A program made the translations under genes and the position numbers. The notes below the pieces were generated by a model that did no database searches, was not told where the DNA came from, and saw nothing but the letters and a program-made list of their open reading frames with translations. 64,000 bases of DNA from NCBI RefSeq assembly GCF_002008345.1, contig NZ_MRAE01000003.1, positions 1 through 64,000 of the forward strand, given 5' to 3'. Shown in pieces: positions 60,543-64,000 of the stretch; the stretch's first letter is position 1, and each line of letters opens with the position of its first letter. Source of the stretch: Clostridium tepidum (GTDB lineage Bacteria; Bacillota; Clostridia; Clostridiales; Clostridiaceae).

Positions 60543-60690
60543 AACTTTTAAAGGATGAGAATTAAAACAAGAAATACTTTTAGTCAATAGATAGCTATAA
60601 AAATAAAGAATACCAATATTTGTGTCCTAATTATTTTTTTGATATCTATTTTCTCTAAAAGTATTTCTTGTTGTAATACCTTTAAAAGTT
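60543..60690. repeat. 148-bp palindromic element
   Basis: AACTTTTAAAGG (60543-60554) and ACAAGAAATACTTTTA (60567-60582) are complementary to 60679-60690 and 60656-60671, giving arms of about 40 bases with a small internal mismatch. The size is close to the 149-bp element before prfB though the sequence differs. Confidence 0.65.
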
Positions 60691-60895
60691 ATTACAATAA
60701 TTTTCTACGGAGAAGAAAGCTGCCAAAGGATGATTTTGTTATGCTTCTCTTCACAAAGTCTTTAATTATAACATTTCTATTAAGTTAACTATAAATTTAA
60801 AGATTATGGAATTAAATTTCAATTTAATATATAGATAGCTGAAAAAACGACAGCATAGTCGCACACTTTGTATAATAATTAATATTTAGATAGAT

Positions 60896-60929
60896 ATAAA
60901 AAAGTTATGTTTTCACATACTTTTTTATT
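60896..60929. terminator. probable terminator in the malic enzyme to cinA gap
   Basis: ATAAAAAAGTTATG pairs with CATACTTTTTTAT around ttttca. T/A runs on both sides make it usable from either strand. The rest of 60691-61228 holds only gene remnants. Confidence 0.55.
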
Positions 60930-60959
60930 ATGAGTCTATATCTTATTAAATAAATAGTT

Positions 60960-61014
60960 TTATTTACATCCATATTGGGTTAACTTTTCTTTAAAGGCAT
61001 CCCAAGCTTTTTTT
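60960..61014 (-). pseudogene. possible gene remnant (C-terminal fragment)
   Basis: The minus strand reads KKAWDAFKEKLTQYGCK then stop, which looks like a real protein end, but the upstream frame breaks at once. A second open scrap, KIIKEELKEIIKQEDTIF, lies near 61141-61195. Together they suggest a decayed gene of unknown family. Confidence 0.3.
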
Positions 61015-61228
61015 TGTATTAATTACATTTTCATTTTTTGAATTATGTTTATAGTATCATTACATTTCATATTTACATTACTTTTTCGTTGCTATATTTA
61101 GTATTATTTATAATTTAATCAATGGTTAGTTATTAAAAAATAGTATCCTCTTGTTTAATTATTTCTTTTAGTTCTTCTTTTATAATTTTGCTATATACTA
61201 TTTATTCCTCAATAAATTGGGAATTTTT

Positions 61229-62458
61229 TTACATTAAGTTCTTTCTTAAAAAGTCGAGAGCTCTAGTTACAGTTATATTTCTTATAAACTGTCTGTTACC
61301 AGAATAGTTTAATTCTTTAACAAAGGTTTTTCCGTTTATATAAAGACCTATGTAAACTAATCCTATAGGTTTGTCATATGTTCCACCACCAGGACCTGCT
61401 ACTCCTGTAGTAGAAATTCCTATATTCGTACCTGCAGATTTTGCTATCCCTTCAGCCATTTCTAGAGCAACTTCTTTACTTACAGCTGTATATTTTTTTA
61501 AGGTTTCTTTTTTTACGTTTAACCTATTTATTTTAGATTCATTGCTATAAGTTATGGCGCCTTCTAAAAAAACAGAAGAGATTCCAGGAAAGTTTATAAG
61601 TTTTCCTGCTAATAAACCACCAGTACAAGATTCAGCAGTGGCTATAGTTAAGTTTTTTTCTATAAGTATATTTGCAACGACTTCTTCCAAAGAAGTTTCA
61701 CCAGAGCCATATATATTATCTCCTAGTATTTCTCTTATTTTTTCTTCTACAGGAGTTATTAAATTTAGTGCTTTTTCTTCAGAATCAGCTTTAGCTGTAA
61801 TTCTTAGTGTAGTTTCTCCTTGCTTAGCGTAAGGAGCTACTGTAGGATTAGTTTGATTTTCTAAGATATTACTTATTAAGTCTGCTACATCACTTTCTCC
61901 TATACCAGTTATTCTTAAAATTTTAGATTTAATAGTACAATTTGTTAGCTTTTCTAAATAAGGTATTACTTTATTTTGAAACATAGGTTGCATTTCATAA
62001 GGTGGACCAGGAAGTATTATAGCTATTTTATTATCTTTTTCTATTATAAATCCTGGAGCAGTTCCATTATAATTTTCTAGTATTGTACAATTTTTAGGAA
62101 AGTAGGCTTGTTTTTTATTGCTTTCTGTCATTGACTTATTAAAACAGGATAATCTTTTTTCTATTTGTATTAATGAAGTTTCATTTAATACTAAATCTTC
62201 ACCAAAAAATTTAGCTACAGATTCTTTAGTTAAATCATCCTTAGTAGGTCCTAAACCTCCAGTAGTTATAACTAAATCACAATTATTAAAAGCTCTTTCA
62301 AGTTCTTTTAATAATCTATTTTCATTATCTCCAATTACAGAATGATGATAAACTTCTATTCCTAGATTAGCTAGTTCTTTAGACAGATATTGTGCATTTG
62401 TATTTACAATATCACCTAATAATAATTCAGTTCCAACACAGAGTATTTCTGCTTTCAT
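61229..62458 (-). CDS. cinA: CinA-family nicotinamide mononucleotide deamidase/competence-damage protein
   Basis: 409 residues with both halves: an N-terminal MoaB/MogA-like domain (KAEILCVGTELLLGDIVNTN, TTGGLGPTKDDLT) and a C-terminal CinA/PncC deamidase domain (ATAESCTGGLLAGKL, GVAGPGGGTYDKPIGLVY). Acts in pyridine nucleotide recycling. ATG 62458 is used although the frame opens to 62497, because it gives the standard N-terminus. Confidence 0.95.
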   Translation of the reverse strand: MKAEILCVGTELLLGDIVNTNAQYLSKELANLGIEVYHHSVIGDNENRLLKELERAFNNCDLVITTGGLGPTKDDLTKESVAKFFGEDLVLNETSLIQIEKRLSCFNKSMTESNKKQAYFPKNCTILENYNGTAPGFIIEKDNKIAIILPGPPYEMQPMFQNKVIPYLEKLTNCTIKSKILRITGIGESDVADLISNILENQTNPTVAPYAKQGETTLRITAKADSEEKALNLITPVEEKIREILGDNIYGSGETSLEEVVANILIEKNLTIATAESCTGGLLAGKLINFPGISSVFLEGAITYSNESKINRLNVKKETLKKYTAVSKEVALEMAEGIAKSAGTNIGISTTGVAGPGGGTYDKPIGLVYIGLYINGKTFVKELNYSGNRQFIRNITVTRALDFLRKNLM

Positions 62459-62508
62459 AAATTTAGTACCTTCCCTTCTATATCTAGTATGATACACAAC
62501 AAAATGAT

Positions 62509-62979
62509 TTAGTTAATTTTTACATATTTTTCATAATATCCGTAAGTTACATCAGAACCGCCGCTTAAACCGTGATATCTGGAATCATATATTAAAACAT
62601 TAAAACCTTTATTCAAGTATAAATCGGCATACTTCATTGACTCCCAACGAGATGAGCGGATACCATGAACTATCACTACTGAATTTTTAGTGCTATGAGG
62701 ATTTTCCATATAAGTTCCTTTTAAAGTATAGCCATATTTAGAGTTTATAGTTATATTTTCTTTTTTCAATGTATTAAAGCGCTTTTCATCAAATGTGGAT
62801 TTATAAGTATCATACATATTAGTAATGTTTTTACTGGTAGGCTCTATACATGCTTTAATATATATTAAATTACCATTATAAAATCCCAATATGTTGATAA
62901 ATATAAAGATTATTAATGTAGGTATTAATAATAATATCTTATATTTTTTAGTTTTTTTAATATTGACTGTGTGATACAT
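62509..62979 (-). pseudogene. C-terminally truncated alpha/beta hydrolase
   Basis: 156 residues from ATG 62979 (RBS aagaggg). A membrane helix (about residues 15-33) is followed by the first half of an alpha/beta hydrolase: oxyanion loop VVIVHGIRSSRWES and YDSRYHGLSGGSDVTYGYYEKY. The protein stops there, before the nucleophile Ser (GxSxG), Asp and His. Relatives run to about 300 residues, so a deletion or early stop has removed the catalytic half. The cinA gene starts only about 50 bases further on. Confidence 0.75.
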
Positions 62980-63090
62980 ATTTTCCCTCTTAATCAAATA
63001 CATTAAATTAGAGTAATTTATAATTAATATATTGTTTTTCAATTAAATAGTTTGCAATTTTAAAGTTAAAGGAAGTGAATTTATTTAGTA

Positions 63091-64000
63091 TTAAGATACA
63101 CAATATTTTATTATAAGATCTAATGTCGCCAATATTGCATCCATATGGGTTCTTTCATAGGCGTGGGATGCATATACTCCAGGACCTATTAAAGCAGTTT
63201 TTATATCAAAGCCTGCTTTTAAAGCAGCACCAGCGTCAGATCCATAATAAGGATATATATCTATTTTATAAGGAATATTGCTAGTTTTACATATATTAAT
63301 TAATTTTTTCCTAAAATCTAAGTCGTAGGGGCCTGTAGAATCTTTTGCACATATGCATACACTATATTCAGAAGAGTTTTGATTTTCCCCAGGAGCTCCC
63401 ATATCAACGGCAATGAATTCTTTTGTATTTTTGGGTATGTAACTAGCACCATGACCTACTTCTTCATAATTGCTAAATAAAAAATTAGTAGTACAAGGTA
63501 ATGGTAAATTATTAACATGAATATATTTTATAGCATAAAGAAGAATTGCTAAAGAGGCTTTATCATCTAAATGTCTACTTTTTATAAATCCATTTTCAGT
63601 AAATATATTTCGTGTGTCAAAAGAAACAAAATCTCCTATATTTATATTTAAATTTTCTACATCTTTTTTAGAAAATACTTTTTCATCTAATATTATTTCC
63701 ATATTTTCAGGAGAACGTTTGAGATCATAAGCTTCTTTACCATGAATGTGAACTGATGGTTTTATGGTTTGTATTGTTCCTGAATAAACTTCATCGTTTA
63801 ATGTGTGGATACTGCAATTTTCACCCTCAATAGAATTCATCATGAATCCACCTAGTGGAACTATAGATAATGTTCCATTATCATTTATATTTTTAATCAT
63901 AGCGCCTAGGGTATCCATGTGAGCAGATAAGGTTCTTTCAAAACTTTTATCTTCTCCTTCTAAAGTAACTATTATTGAACCTTTATTTGTTGTTTTATAT
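63091..64000 (-). CDS. M42-family metallo-aminopeptidase (5-prime end outside window)
   Basis: At least 303 residues visible; the frame continues past 64000, so an internal ATG at 63918 is not the start. Metal ligands of the family are seen: SAHMDTLG (His, Asp), RHLDDKASLA (Asp), FSNYEEVGHGASY (catalytic Glu pair), AVDMGAPG (Asp) and the late ERTHMDA (His). Dinuclear-metal peptidase, likely cytoplasmic and multimeric. Upstream neighbour cannot be seen. Confidence 0.9.
   Translation of the reverse strand, partial: YKTTNKGSIIVTLEGEDKSFERTLSAHMDTLGAMIKNINDNGTLSIVPLGGFMMNSIEGENCSIHTLNDEVYSGTIQTIKPSVHIHGKEAYDLKRSPENMEIILDEKVFSKKDVENLNINIGDFVSFDTRNIFTENGFIKSRHLDDKASLAILLYAIKYIHVNNLPLPCTTNFLFSNYEEVGHGASYIPKNTKEFIAVDMGAPGENQNSSEYSVCICAKDSTGPYDLDFRKKLINICKTSNIPYKIDIYPYYGSDAGAALKAGFDIKTALIGPGVYASHAYERTHMDAILATLDLIIKYCVS

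Overview
The window is a contiguous, AT-rich piece of a chromosome from an anaerobic, spore-forming Firmicute. Genus Clostridium in the strict sense fits best: sporulation genes (spoIID, spoIIQ, spoIIID, yyaC, sleB), an F-type ATP synthase operon running straight into ywmB-murA-spoIID, a raiA-type structured RNA, a programmed-frameshift prfB, and T-box, SAM, FMN and Mg2+ leader RNAs. I cannot fix the species from sequence alone. Gene density is high, codon use looks even throughout, and I see no prophage, CRISPR array or intact insertion sequence.

Layout. 1-6.8 kb: atpI-B-E-F-H-A-G-D-C operon closed by a strong terminator. 6.9-13 kb: cell wall and sporulation block (ywmB, murA, spoIID, spoIIQ, spoIIID, mbl). 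13-14.3 kb, minus strand: a PP-loop tRNA-thiolation-like protein and the spore protein YyaC. 14.5-15 kb: five tRNA genes (Thr-Tyr-Val-Thr-Tyr) in which a Thr-Tyr unit is duplicated. 15-25.6 kb: SAM riboswitch-metK, recD2, a decayed ComFA-like protein with comF, a raiA-motif RNA with hpf, secA, and prfB. 25.8-33.3 kb: an M28 peptidase, tex, FMN riboswitch-ribU, a FliK-like/FlhB-tail pair and a phosphoesterase. 33.3-45.6 kb: mostly minus-strand genes (DUF2225, T-box-leuS, rhodanese, tRNA-Gln, a CYTH/DUF5685/J-domain/membrane-protein cluster, fba, DUF421-DUF4363), with relQ and a nucleoid-associated protein on the plus strand. 45.7-54.6 kb: a uridine kinase-like protein, pssA, a CBS protein, a lipid kinase, a YgiQ radical-SAM enzyme and an M-box-controlled MgtE-like cytosolic protein. 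54.8-64 kb: sleB, T-box-cysK-cysE, an acyltransferase, nth, malic enzyme, cinA, a truncated alpha/beta hydrolase and an M42 peptidase cut by the window end.

The genes are mainly housekeeping: energy coupling, wall synthesis and engulfment, ribosome hibernation, Met/Cys/Leu supply under RNA control, protein export and translation termination. The least explained content lies between genes. Several 86-250 bp palindromic elements sit there, two of them related, one carrying a nested structured core. Other unexplained signals are a DUF4363 gene with an apparent ATT start, a helicase-like protein without a Walker A motif beside comF, a palindrome made of two abutting DnaA-box sequences, and an unstudied four-gene minus-strand cluster.
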